Source: Pseudonocardia sp. MH-G8
GTDB lineage: Bacteria > Actinomycetota > Actinomycetes > Mycobacteriales > Pseudonocardiaceae
Length of the DNA stretch: 64,000 nt
Reading direction: 5' to 3'
Assembly (NCBI RefSeq): GCF_002262885.1
Contig: NZ_NKYF01000012.1
Span: 62,001 to 126,000, forward strand
In this document: positions 39,395 to 47,547 of the stretch, piece by piece
Numbering within the stretch: position 1 is the first letter of the stretch
Layout of the letters: every line of letters begins with the position of its first letter
The notes under the pieces: model-generated
The model's input: only the letters and a program-made list of their open reading frames with translations
Databases searched by the model: none
What the model was told of the DNA's origin: nothing
Translations under genes and position numbers: made by a program

Positions 39395-40633
39395 ATGGGA
39401 CAGGGACACGCGCGGCCCGGCTCGGCGGCGATCTGCGAGGACGGCAGCGCCGACGCGGCATGGTTGAACCGCGTGGCCCAGGAGGCGAGTCGCGGCGCCG
39501 GGGGTGTCCCGGTGGAGCTGCTGGGTGATTTCCTGTCGTTGCTGGCCGATGCCGCCGCCACCGGGCGGAAGCCGGAGCGCGCGGAGCTCGACGCCGTCGG
39601 CCTGCTGGGGCGCCGCGCCGCCGAGCTCGGCGTGTCGGCCGGCAACGCCGTGCAGCTGTACCTCTCCGCGTCGTGGCGGCTGTGGCGGGAGCTGCCCGCG
39701 GTGTCGAAGTCGAAGGACGGCGCCTCGGTGGGGCGCGCCGCCGAGGCGGTCATGCGCGCCGTCGACCGTGCCGTGGCGAGCCTGGCCGAGGGTTACAACG
39801 TTGCCCGCCGGGAGATGGTGCAGCGCGAGGAGACCCTGCGCCGGGAGCTGATCGAGGACCTGCTGCGCGGGGACGCCGACGTCGGCGCGCTCGTCGAGCG
39901 CGCGGAGCCCTTCGGCATGGATCTGGGCCAGGCCCACCAGGTGGCGTTGGCCCTCCCGACGGGACGCCTCGGCGACACCGACGCGGCGATCAGCTCGCTG
40001 GAACGCGCGGTCGTGCAGGGCGTCGGTGATCGGGACGTCCTGATCGCGTCCAAGGACGGGTGCGTGGTCGTGGTCGCGCCGGGCGAGCCCGGCCGCCAGG
40101 GTCCCCGCAGCGGCTCGCCCACGACGCTGGGGGAGCTGATGCACGCCGAGCTGCGCCGCTCGCCGCGCGGTGCCCCGTGGCGGATCACGGTCGGCCGCCC
40201 GTACCCGGGCAGCTACGGCATCGCCCGGTCCTACGAGGAGGCGCGGGAAGCGCTCACGATGGCGCTGCGGCTGCAACTCGACACGGCCGTCGTGCGCGCC
40301 GAGGATCTCCTGATCTACCGCGTGCTGCTGCGCGACCAGCCGGCGATCACCGATCTCGTGCAGACGGTGGTGACCCCGCTGGCCAAGGCGCGCGGTGGCG
40401 CCGGGCCGCTGCTGAGCACGCTCGACGCGTACTTCGCGTCCGGCTGCGTGGTCACCGAGACCGCGCGCAAGCTGCACCTGTCGGTGCGCGCCGTGACCTA
40501 CCGGCTCGACCGCATCGCGTCCCTCACCGGGTACGACCCCGCCGAGCCCGCGCAGCGGTTCACGATCCACGCGGCGGTGCTCGGCGCCCGCCTGCTCGGC
40601 TGGCCGCAGCGTGAGCTCGCCGACCTCACCTGA
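39395..40633 (+). CDS. PucR/CdaR-type helix-turn-helix regulator
   Basis: A 412-aa regulator with an N-terminal helical domain (about 15-135), a degenerate GGDEF-like middle (ALALPTGRLGDTDAAISS ... ITVGRPYPGSYGIARSYEEAREAL) and a C-terminal PucR HTH (LDAYFASGCVVTETARKLHLSVRAVTYRLDRIASLTG). Such proteins control purine, sugar-acid or amino-acid catabolism in actinobacteria, each with its own effector. The ATG at 39395 is 7 nt after GAGGAG; a GTG seven codons upstream was rejected. A 17-bp palindrome precedes it and could be its own binding site. Confidence 0.88.
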   Translation: MGQGHARPGSAAICEDGSADAAWLNRVAQEASRGAGGVPVELLGDFLSLLADAAATGRKPERAELDAVGLLGRRAAELGVSAGNAVQLYLSASWRLWRELPAVSKSKDGASVGRAAEAVMRAVDRAVASLAEGYNVARREMVQREETLRRELIEDLLRGDADVGALVERAEPFGMDLGQAHQVALALPTGRLGDTDAAISSLERAVVQGVGDRDVLIASKDGCVVVVAPGEPGRQGPRSGSPTTLGELMHAELRRSPRGAPWRITVGRPYPGSYGIARSYEEAREALTMALRLQLDTAVVRAEDLLIYRVLLRDQPAITDLVQTVVTPLAKARGGAGPLLSTLDAYFASGCVVTETARKLHLSVRAVTYRLDRIASLTGYDPAEPAQRFTIHAAVLGARLLGWPQRELADLT

Positions 40634-40651
40634 GGCGGCTCGCGCCACCGC

Positions 40652-41149
40652 TCAGGGGGTCTTCCCGTCGCGTTCGGCCGGTTCGTCGTGCCAGGCGGGC
40701 AGTGCGAGGTGGGAGTCCATCCGGCGCAGCTCGTCGCGGTGCAGGGCGCTGAGCCGGGCGAGGATCTGCTCCCCGTCCACGGTCAGCTGGACGCGCACCG
40801 CGCGCGCGTCGTCGGGATGCGGTAGTCGCTCGACGAGGCCCTGGCCCTGTGCCCGGTTCACCAGCTCGACGACGCTGTGGTGGCGCAGCTGCAGGCGGTC
40901 GGCCAGCTCCCGCACCGTCGCCCAGTCGCGGCCGGGGAAGCCCTTGAGCGCCAGCAGCAGCTGGTACTGCTGGGGGGCGAGGCCGTGGCTGCGCACGGTC
41001 TCCTCGCTGAAGCGCAGGTAGCGGCGGATCCCGAAGCGGAACCGGGCGAGAGCCTCGAAGTCCTGCTTCGTGAGCGTTCCTGATTCTGTCCGCACGTCCT
41101 CGGCCCCCACGTCCCCATGACACCACGCAGCGCGCCATGGCTGCTCCAC
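40652..41149 (-). CDS. MarR-family regulator with tandem operators
   Basis: A MarR protein of up to 165 aa. The winged HTH runs from about residue 60 (PQQYQLLLALKGFP ... ATVRELADRLQLRHHSVVELVNRAQGQGLVERL) with the wing DDARAVRVQLT. The start is uncertain: GTG at 41149 is the longest, and GTG codons at 41107 and 41092 would leave the domain intact. Two abutting palindromes lie just upstream, between this gene and the divergent DUF3040 gene, and a third copy precedes the slipin unit, which defines a likely small regulon. Confidence 0.85.
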   Translation of the reverse strand: MEQPWRAAWCHGDVGAEDVRTESGTLTKQDFEALARFRFGIRRYLRFSEETVRSHGLAPQQYQLLLALKGFPGRDWATVRELADRLQLRHHSVVELVNRAQGQGLVERLPHPDDARAVRVQLTVDGEQILARLSALHRDELRRMDSHLALPAWHDEPAERDGKTP

Positions 41150-41161
41150 CGACGCGAACTA

Positions 41162-41191
41162 TATCGTGCCACGATACATCGTGTTACGATG
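41162..41191. promoter_or_regulatory. Tandem MarR operators
   Basis: TATCGT-GCC-ACGATA (41162-41176) and CATCGT-GTT-ACGATG (41177-41191) are two perfect 15-bp palindromes placed end to end, 12 bp before the longest MarR start and 43 bp before the DUF3040 start. They can control both directions. Confidence 0.7.
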
Positions 41192-41234
41192 AGTTTTGTG
41201 CCGTATGGCCGTCTCGGTCCCCAGGAGGTGCGTC

Positions 41235-41519
41235 ATGCTCAGCGATCGTGAACGGGAGACGTTGCGCGAGCTCGAACTGCGGATCCTCGACCAGGACCGC
41301 CGGTTCGCCCGGTCCTTCGAGGCGCGTGCGCGGCGCCTGCCCTCCGGTTCCGCGACCGGACCCGGTATGCGGATCTTCCTCATCGTCGGGATGCTGGTCA
41401 GCGCGCTCGCCCTGGTGGTCGGATCGCTGGGGTTCGCCCTGGCGTTCGCCCTCGCCACGGGCCTGATCTGGCTGGTGTGGCGGCTCGACGACGCCGTGCC
41501 GCCCCGGCCGTCGTCGTGA
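41235..41519 (+). CDS. DUF3040 small membrane protein
   Basis: A 94-aa protein of the actinobacterial DUF3040 family. It begins with the conserved LSDRERETLRELELRILDQD amphipathic helix and carries two membrane segments (about 45-85). The function of the family is unknown. AGGAGG lies 6 nt before the ATG. Its stop overlaps the start of the universal stress protein gene by four bases, and both are downstream of the tandem MarR operators, pointing to a stress-induced pair. Confidence 0.85.
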   Translation: MLSDRERETLRELELRILDQDRRFARSFEARARRLPSGSATGPGMRIFLIVGMLVSALALVVGSLGFALAFALATGLIWLVWRLDDAVPPRPSS

Positions 41520-42559
41520 ACGGCCCGGGAGCGGGGGCGTCGCCCGGCCGTGCACGTCCGCCCGTCGTGGTCGGGATCGACGCCGCCGGCTCCGCGGGCG
41601 CTGCGGTGGAATGGGCGGCCGCGGAGTCCGCCACCCGCGGGTGCGGGCTGCGGATCGTGCACGTCTTCCGCCCGTCGCTCCCCGCCGACCCCTACGGCGT
41701 CGTCGCCCCGATGGACAGCTACCTCGCCGCGCATGCCGCGGCCGACGCCGTGCTGGCGGAGTCGGTCGAGCGGGCCCGGACGGTGGCGTCGGACATCGAG
41801 GTCTCGGCGCACCTGCTCGGCGGGACCACCCTCGGGGCCCTGCTCGCCGAGGCGGGCCGGGCGCGCCTGCTCGTGCTGGGCAGCCGCGGGTTGTGCGGGC
41901 TGCGGGCACTGCTGGCCCGGTCGGTCTCCGCCCAGGTCGCCGCACACGCGTCCGGGCCGGTCGTCGTCATCCCACCCCCGGCGGACGGGGTGCGGCCTGC
42001 ATGGTCGCCGCCGCGCGTCGTCGTCGGTGTCGGGAACGGCGGCTCCTGCGCACCCGCCGTCGGGTTCGCGTTCCGGGCCGCCCGCCAGCGCGGCATCCCC
42101 CTCGTCGCGGTCCACGCCTGGACGCCGGACGTCCCGGCGGACCTGGAGGCGGTGCACGCGCCCGCGTCCGTCGCCGAGGCCGTCGGGCGCCGGACGCTCG
42201 AACGCGCGCTCCAGCCGTGGCGCGCGTCGTTCCCCGACGTCGAGGTCGTCGCCGAACTCGTCCGCGGCGAACCGGCCCGCACCGTCGGCGCCCGGTCCCG
42301 CGGCGCCGCGCTGGTGGTGGTCGGGTCGGGGCACCGGGGGCACGTCCGGGCCGCGGTCCTCGGGTCGGTCAGCCGATCGGTGCTGCAGCACGGCGGCAGC
42401 CCCGTCGCGGTGGTCGGGGACGTGGGCCGCGATCCGGCGCCGACGCCGCCGTCGCGGGAGGCTCCGCAGGGCAACCGGGCGGCGCCCTCGTGGGTGCGGG
42501 CGACCGGGAGCGTGCTGCGCGAGGCGCGCCACGCGTTCGGCAGGCGTGCGTCTCCCTGA
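41516..42559 (+). CDS. Tandem universal stress protein
   Basis: A 347-aa protein made of two Usp domains. Domain 1 spans about 17-155 (PVVVGIDAAGSAGAAVEWAA ... LVLGSRGLCGLRALL). Domain 2 spans about 165-310 and has the ATP-binding pattern VVGSGHRGHVRAAVLGSVSRSVL. Tandem Usp proteins are induced by hypoxia, starvation or stress in mycobacteria and relatives. A basic tail of ~40 residues is extra. GTG start, coupled to the DUF3040 gene by a 4-bp overlap. Confidence 0.9.
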   Translation: MNGPGAGASPGRARPPVVVGIDAAGSAGAAVEWAAAESATRGCGLRIVHVFRPSLPADPYGVVAPMDSYLAAHAAADAVLAESVERARTVASDIEVSAHLLGGTTLGALLAEAGRARLLVLGSRGLCGLRALLARSVSAQVAAHASGPVVVIPPPADGVRPAWSPPRVVVGVGNGGSCAPAVGFAFRAARQRGIPLVAVHAWTPDVPADLEAVHAPASVAEAVGRRTLERALQPWRASFPDVEVVAELVRGEPARTVGARSRGAALVVVGSGHRGHVRAAVLGSVSRSVLQHGGSPVAVVGDVGRDPAPTPPSREAPQGNRAAPSWVRATGSVLREARHAFGRRASP

Positions 42560-42721
42560 GCGGTGAACGCGCGCGTCGCACGTGTGGCGTTGATCCCGCT
42601 CACGGGCCGGACCGGGGGTCATCCGGCTCGCTGCACCTAGGCTCGGTCGGCGCTGCGCGGTGCAGCGGCTGCGGGAACCGTCAGGTGCCTGCGACGAGCC
42701 GGTGGTAGGAGGGTGTTGCAA

Positions 42722-44068
42722 GTGCCGATGCACGGCGACCTGGAGCGGATCTATGCAGACGTACTGGCCCGGAACCCCGGTGAGCGGGAGTTCCACCAGG
42801 CGGTGCGCGAGGTCCTGGAGAGCATCGGCCCCGCTGTGGACAAGCACCCCGAATACGCCGACGCGAAGATCGTGGAGCGCATCTGCGAACCCGAGCGGCA
42901 GATCATCTTCCGCGTGCCGTGGGAGGACGACCGCGGGGCGATCCACATCAACCGCGGGTTCCGCGTCGAGTTCAACAGCGCGCTCGGCCCGTACAAGGGC
43001 GGGTTGCGGTTCCACCCGACGGTGCTCCTGGGCACGGTGAAGTTCCTCGGCTTCGAGCAGGTGTTCAAGAACGCGCTCACCGGGTTGCCGATCGGGGGCG
43101 GCAAGGGTGGTTCGGACTTCGACCCGAAGGGCCGGTCCGACCGTGAGGTGATGCGCTTCTGCCAGAGCTTCATGACCGAGCTCTACCGCCACATCGGCGA
43201 GTACACCGACGTGCCCGCGGGCGACATCGGGGTCGGGAGCCGCGAGATCGGCTACCTGTTCGGGCAGTACAAGCGGATCACCAACCGCTACGAGTCCGGC
43301 GTCCTGACCGGCAAGGGCCTGAACTACGGCGGCGCCCAGGTGCGGCGCGAGGCCACCGGGTACGGCTGCGCGTTCTTCGTGGAGGAGATGCTGCGCGCCC
43401 GGGGCGAGACCTTCGACGGCAAGGACGTGGTCGTCTCCGGTTCGGGCAACGTCGCGATCTACACGATCGAGAAGGTCCACCAGCTCGGCGGCCGGGTCGT
43501 GGCGTGCTCCGACTCCTCCGGCTTCGTGCACGACCCCAAGGGCATCGACCTCGAGCTGATCAAGGACCTCAAGGAGGTGCGCAGGGAGCGCATCGGCGCC
43601 TACGCCGAGGAGCGCGGGGGCGAGGCCACGTTCGTCACCGACCGCTCGGTGTGGGAGGTGCCGTGCGCGGTCGCCCTGCCCTCGGCCACCCAGAACGAGA
43701 TCGACGAGGCCGACGCCGCGGCCCTGGTGCGGGGCGGCTGCATCGCCGTGGGCGAGGGCGCCAACATGCCCACGACCCCCGCGGGGGCCCGGGTCCTGCT
43801 GGAGGCGGGCGTCTCGTTCGGCCCCGGCAAGGCCGCCAACGCGGGCGGTGTCGCGACCTCCGCACTGGAGATGCAGCAGAACGCCTCCCGCGACTCGTGG
43901 TCGTTCGCCCACTCGGAGGAGCGCCTGCGCGACATCATGATCGGCATCCACGCCCGCTGCTTCGAGACCGCAGAGGAGTACGGCATGCCGGGCAACTACG
44001 TCGCCGGCGCCAATATCGCCGCCTACGCGCGGGTCGCCGAGGCGATGCTCGCGCTCGGGCTCGTCTGA
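42722..44068 (+). CDS. gdhA: NADP-type glutamate dehydrogenase
   Basis: A 448-aa hexameric-type glutamate dehydrogenase. Clear motifs are RVEFNSALGPYKGGLRFHP, the active-site lysine region GLPIGGGKGGSDFDPKG, DVPAGDIGVG and the nucleotide-binding VVVSGSGNVAIYT. Length and sequence fit the E. coli GdhA class that makes glutamate from 2-oxoglutarate and ammonia. Several starts are possible behind AGGAGG: GTG 42713 is too close, GTG 42722 has 9-nt spacing and is used here, and ATG 42728 is also possible. Confidence 0.92.
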   Translation: MPMHGDLERIYADVLARNPGEREFHQAVREVLESIGPAVDKHPEYADAKIVERICEPERQIIFRVPWEDDRGAIHINRGFRVEFNSALGPYKGGLRFHPTVLLGTVKFLGFEQVFKNALTGLPIGGGKGGSDFDPKGRSDREVMRFCQSFMTELYRHIGEYTDVPAGDIGVGSREIGYLFGQYKRITNRYESGVLTGKGLNYGGAQVRREATGYGCAFFVEEMLRARGETFDGKDVVVSGSGNVAIYTIEKVHQLGGRVVACSDSSGFVHDPKGIDLELIKDLKEVRRERIGAYAEERGGEATFVTDRSVWEVPCAVALPSATQNEIDEADAAALVRGGCIAVGEGANMPTTPAGARVLLEAGVSFGPGKAANAGGVATSALEMQQNASRDSWSFAHSEERLRDIMIGIHARCFETAEEYGMPGNYVAGANIAAYARVAEAMLALGLV

Positions 44069-44160
44069 CAGGTTCGGCCGGAAGGCTCCGCCCCTGGTCC
44101 GGGCGGGTCTTGCCACCGCTGCGGCGGGCTCACCGAGCGACCCCGATACGGTGACCGGCG

Positions 44161-44841
44161 ATGACGATCAGTGCGTCCCACGCGCGTCCGGTGGTGCCCG
44201 GCGCTCCTGCGGCTGCCGAACCACCGGGTCCGATCGGACGGAAGGTGCGGCTGCGGGAGATCCGCTCGGTCGACCGCAGCACGCTGGTCGGGTTCGACCG
44301 GGCGGCGGTGCGCGACCGCGTGGGCGGCTACCGGCACTGGGCGGTGCACCGGGCGAGCGCCGCCGGTGACGAGAACCTCCAGGACGACGACCACCAGTTC
44401 GCGATCGAGGCGCTGCACGGCGGGATGCTGGTCGGGTCGATCTGCATCCTGCACGCCGTCCCGGCGTCCGGCCGGTTCAGCTACGGGGTCGGCATCGGTG
44501 TGCGGCACCGCCGGTGCGGCTACGCGGGGGACGCCGTCGCCACCCTGCTGGCGTTCATGTTCGAGCAGCGCGGCTACCACTGGTGCGACGTCGGGATCCG
44601 CAGCGGCAACATCGCGTCGTTGACCCTGCACAGCAGGCTGGGCTTCCAGGAGATCGACCGCGTGCGGGACACGGAGCTCGTGCACGGAGGCGTGGCGTCC
44701 CTCGTGATCATGAGCATCACGGCCGCGCAGTTCGCCGAGGCCCACCCGGCGAGGTCGGGCACGCACCACCCGAGCCGACCGGAACGGGGCCGGCACTGGC
44801 GGCCGGGCCGGGGGCGGCACTGGCCCGCGGGACGCGGCTGA
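44161..44841 (+). CDS. GNAT-family N-acetyltransferase
   Basis: A 226-aa acetyltransferase of the RimJ/RimL-like type: KVRLREIRSVDRS at the start of the domain, GVRHRRCGYAGDAVATLLAFMF as acetyl-CoA loop, and SGNIASLTLHSRLGFQEI in the C-terminal half. Residues 1-25 are a loose Ala/Pro leader and the last ~30 are a basic repeat (RGRHW twice). Acceptor unknown. It lies alone between glutamate dehydrogenase and an SDR. Confidence 0.82.
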   Translation: MTISASHARPVVPGAPAAAEPPGPIGRKVRLREIRSVDRSTLVGFDRAAVRDRVGGYRHWAVHRASAAGDENLQDDDHQFAIEALHGGMLVGSICILHAVPASGRFSYGVGIGVRHRRCGYAGDAVATLLAFMFEQRGYHWCDVGIRSGNIASLTLHSRLGFQEIDRVRDTELVHGGVASLVIMSITAAQFAEAHPARSGTHHPSRPERGRHWRPGRGRHWPAGRG

Positions 44842-44896
44842 GCCCCGTCCCGTGCTGCAGGTGGACTCGAACGGGTGAGCTGTTAGCGTCCGGATC

Positions 44897-45646
44897 ATGG
44901 CTACTGCGCTCGTCACCGGTGCCGGCCGCGGTCTGGGTGCCGCCTTCGCCGCACGACTCGCCCGTGACGGTCATGACCTCGTCCTGCTGGACATCGAGGA
45001 GGCCGCGGTGGAACGCGTCGCGGGCGCGGCCCGGGGGCTCGGGAGGACCGTCGAGGTCATGGTCGCCGACCTCACGCAGGAGAAGGACTTGGCCGCGGTG
45101 GAGCAGCGGCTCGACGACCGGGAACGGCCGGTGGACCTGCTCGTCAACAACGCGGGGGTGCAGGGCGAGGGCCAGTTCGCGGGTGTCGACGTCGCGCGGT
45201 TGCAGGCCGAGATCGACACCAACATCACCGCGGTCATGCGCCTCACCCGGGCCGCGTTGCCGGGGATGATCGAGCGCCACCGGGGTGCGGTGGTCAACGT
45301 GGCCAGCTTCGCCGGCTACCTCGCCGGCCGGGGCGACGCCTACGCCGCGAGCAAGTCGTGGGTGCTGTCGTTCACCGACACGGTGGCAGCGTCGCTGACC
45401 GACACCGGCGTCCGGGCGCTCGCGCTGTGCGTGGGGCAGCTGCAGGTCCGCATGCGCCCCGCGCCGGAGGGCGCGTCGAGGTCCGGGCTGGATCCCGATG
45501 CCGTGGTCGCCAGGTGCCTCGCCGACCTCGACCGCGGACGCACCCTGTCGGTGCCGGGCTGGCGCTACCGGGCCGTGGTCGACGCGCTGGAGCTACCGCG
45601 CCGCACGCTGCGCACGGCGGCGCGGCTGGCCGGTCGGGGGCGCTGA
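44897..45646 (+). CDS. Short-chain dehydrogenase/reductase
   Basis: A 249-aa classical SDR with TGAGRGLG near residue 7, NNAG, the VASFAGY serine and YAASK pair. LLDIEE after strand 2 suggests NAD(H). The C-terminus (RYRAVVDALELPRRTLRTAARL) resembles SDRs acting on fatty or retinol-like substrates. No ribosome site is visible before the ATG, so a leaderless start is plausible. It converges on a TetR gene eight bases away. Confidence 0.85.
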   Translation: MATALVTGAGRGLGAAFAARLARDGHDLVLLDIEEAAVERVAGAARGLGRTVEVMVADLTQEKDLAAVEQRLDDRERPVDLLVNNAGVQGEGQFAGVDVARLQAEIDTNITAVMRLTRAALPGMIERHRGAVVNVASFAGYLAGRGDAYAASKSWVLSFTDTVAASLTDTGVRALALCVGQLQVRMRPAPEGASRSGLDPDAVVARCLADLDRGRTLSVPGWRYRAVVDALELPRRTLRTAARLAGRGR

Positions 45647-45653
45647 CCGGCTC

Positions 45654-46223
45654 TCAGACCCGTGGCCAGTTCCGGAGCGTGACGTCGAGCGCGTCCAGGG
45701 CCCGGAGCCACGAGGTGTCCACCCCGCGCGGGTGGTGGTGGAACCCGCCCATCGCCTCGAGGCTCCGGTACCCGTAGATGGCGCTGAGCAGCAGCCGGGC
45801 CGCGTCGGTCTGATCGGGTTCGGCCAGGTCGTAGCCGCGCAGCACCGCCCGGGTCAGCTCGCCGTGCCGCCTCGCCGCGCTCGCGGCCAGCGTCTCCGGG
45901 TCGAGCTCCATCTGCATGGCCGCGTACCTGCCCGGGTGTGCTCGCGCGTAGTCCCGGAACGTGGAGGCGAAGGCCACCAACGCCTCCTTGCCCGCGCGGC
46001 CGGCCAGCGCCGCGGAGGCCAGGTCGGCGAGCTCCTCCAGCGCCAGCAGCGTCACCCGCACCCTGAGCTCCTGCACGTTCTTGACGTGGGAGTACAGGCT
46101 GGCGTCCTTGACGCCGAACCTGCGCGCGAGCGCCGAGACCGTCACGTTCTCGAAGCCGACCTCGTCGGCCAGATCTGCCGCCGCCTCGGTCAGCCGTGCC
46201 GGCGTCACCCCTGCGCGCGCCAT
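45654..46223 (-). CDS. TetR-family regulator (TetR_C_33-like)
   Basis: A 189-aa repressor with N-terminal HTH (LTEAAADLADEVGFENVTVSALARRFGVKDASLYSHVKNVQELR) and a C-terminal domain containing YGYRSLEAMGGFHHHPRG, a His-rich loop seen in a TetR subgroup. GGGAGGAGAGG precedes the ATG. It is divergent from an SGNH hydrolase gene, with strong palindromes between the two starts. Confidence 0.88.
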   Translation of the reverse strand: MARAGVTPARLTEAAADLADEVGFENVTVSALARRFGVKDASLYSHVKNVQELRVRVTLLALEELADLASAALAGRAGKEALVAFASTFRDYARAHPGRYAAMQMELDPETLAASAARRHGELTRAVLRGYDLAEPDQTDAARLLLSAIYGYRSLEAMGGFHHHPRGVDTSWLRALDALDVTLRNWPRV

Positions 46224-46238
46224 GCCTCTCCTCCCTAA

Positions 46239-46255
46239 ACCTAGGAGCTCTAGGT
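46239..46255. promoter_or_regulatory. TetR operator candidate
   Basis: ACCTAG-GAGCT-CTAGGT is a perfect 6-bp-arm palindrome 15 bp upstream of the TetR start. A second palindrome, GTAGCTAGCTAC (46270-46281), followed by CCTAGG, lies 42 bp before the hydrolase start. CTAG is rare in such genomes, so the cluster is notable. Confidence 0.6.
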
Positions 46256-46323
46256 AATTTGCTAGCGTTGTAGCTAGCTACCTAGGGTCTCACACATCGG
46301 CCCGCGAGAAGGAGGGAGAAGGC

Positions 46324-47547
46324 GTGACCGACTGGATCACCGTCCCCATCGACCCCCGCATCCTGCGGGGCGCGCTCGACGTCGAACGCACCGAGCACGG
46401 CCTGCTGCCGCACCGGCTGCCGGCCCGGGCCCGCGCGCAGTTCCCCGACGACGGGTACCTCGCCATGGTCGAGGCGCAGCCCGCCGGGGTGCGGCTGGCC
46501 TTCCGCACCCGCGCCACCGCCGTCGAGCTGGACGTGCTCACCACGAAGACGATCTACCAGGGAATGCCGGCCCCGCCGAACGGTGTGTACGAGCTGCGCG
46601 TCGACGGTCGTCCGGCGGGCCGGGCCGAGGTGCACGGCGGCAACCTCCACGTCATCGACATGACGACCGGTACCGCGGACACCCGTCCCGGTCCGCCCGG
46701 CACCCTGCGGTTCACCGACCTGCCCGCCGAGGTGAAGGACGTCGAGATCTGGCTGTCGCACACCCAGATCACCGAGCTGATCGCCCTGCGCGCCGACGCC
46801 CCGGTCGAGGCCGTGCCCGACCGGGGCCGCCCGGTGTGGCTGCACCACGGCAGCTCGATCAGCCACGGCTCCAACGCCGACCGCCCGACCGGGACGTGGC
46901 CTGCGCTGGCCGCCGCACTCGGCGAGGTGGAACTGATCAACATGGGCCTGCGCGGCAACGCCCTGCTCGATCCCTTCACCGCACGCGCGATCCGGGACAC
47001 CCCTGCGGACCTGATCAGCCTCAAGATCGGCATCAACGTGGTCAACGCCGACCTGATGCGGCTGCGGGGCTTCGCCCCGGCGGTCCACGGCTTCCTCGAC
47101 ACGATCCGCGAGGGCCACCCCGGCACGCCGCTGCTGGTCGTCTCACCCCTGCTCTGCCCCATCCACGAGGACACCCCCGGTCCTGGCGCCATGGACTTCG
47201 ACGGGCGAACGGTGCGGTTCCGGGCCACCGGCGACCCGGCGGACCGCGCCGGCGGGCGGCTCACGCTCACCGTCATCCGCGACGAGCTCTCCCGCATCAC
47301 CGCGCAGCGCGCGACCGACGACCCGAACCTGCACCACCTCGACGGTCGCTCGCTCTACGGGGAACCGGACTTCGCGGAGCTGCCGCTGCCCGACCGGCTG
47401 CACCCGGACTCCGCGGGCCACCGCCGCATCGGGGAACGCTTCGCCGCGCACGCGTTCGGTGCCGGCGGCCCGTTCGCCCGCACCGGCGACGGAGCCGGGC
47501 CCGCTCAGCAGCCGAAGGACTCCACCATCGGGGACCGGAGGTCATAG
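46324..47547 (+). CDS. SGNH/GDSL-type hydrolase with N-terminal carbohydrate-esterase-like domain
   Basis: A 407-aa esterase-like protein. An N-terminal beta domain (about 1-165) precedes the SGNH domain, where HHGSSISHGSNADRP supplies the nucleophile Ser, INMGLRGNALLDPF and LKIGINVVN the oxyanion Gly and Asn blocks, and DRLHPDSAGH the catalytic Asp and His. This layout resembles acetylxylan-esterase-like hydrolases. No signal peptide is visible. GTG start after AGGAGGGAG. Its last 43 bp overlap the end of the convergent carboxylesterase gene. Confidence 0.82.
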   Translation: MTDWITVPIDPRILRGALDVERTEHGLLPHRLPARARAQFPDDGYLAMVEAQPAGVRLAFRTRATAVELDVLTTKTIYQGMPAPPNGVYELRVDGRPAGRAEVHGGNLHVIDMTTGTADTRPGPPGTLRFTDLPAEVKDVEIWLSHTQITELIALRADAPVEAVPDRGRPVWLHHGSSISHGSNADRPTGTWPALAAALGEVELINMGLRGNALLDPFTARAIRDTPADLISLKIGINVVNADLMRLRGFAPAVHGFLDTIREGHPGTPLLVVSPLLCPIHEDTPGPGAMDFDGRTVRFRATGDPADRAGGRLTLTVIRDELSRITAQRATDDPNLHHLDGRSLYGEPDFAELPLPDRLHPDSAGHRRIGERFAAHAFGAGGPFARTGDGAGPAQQPKDSTIGDRRS

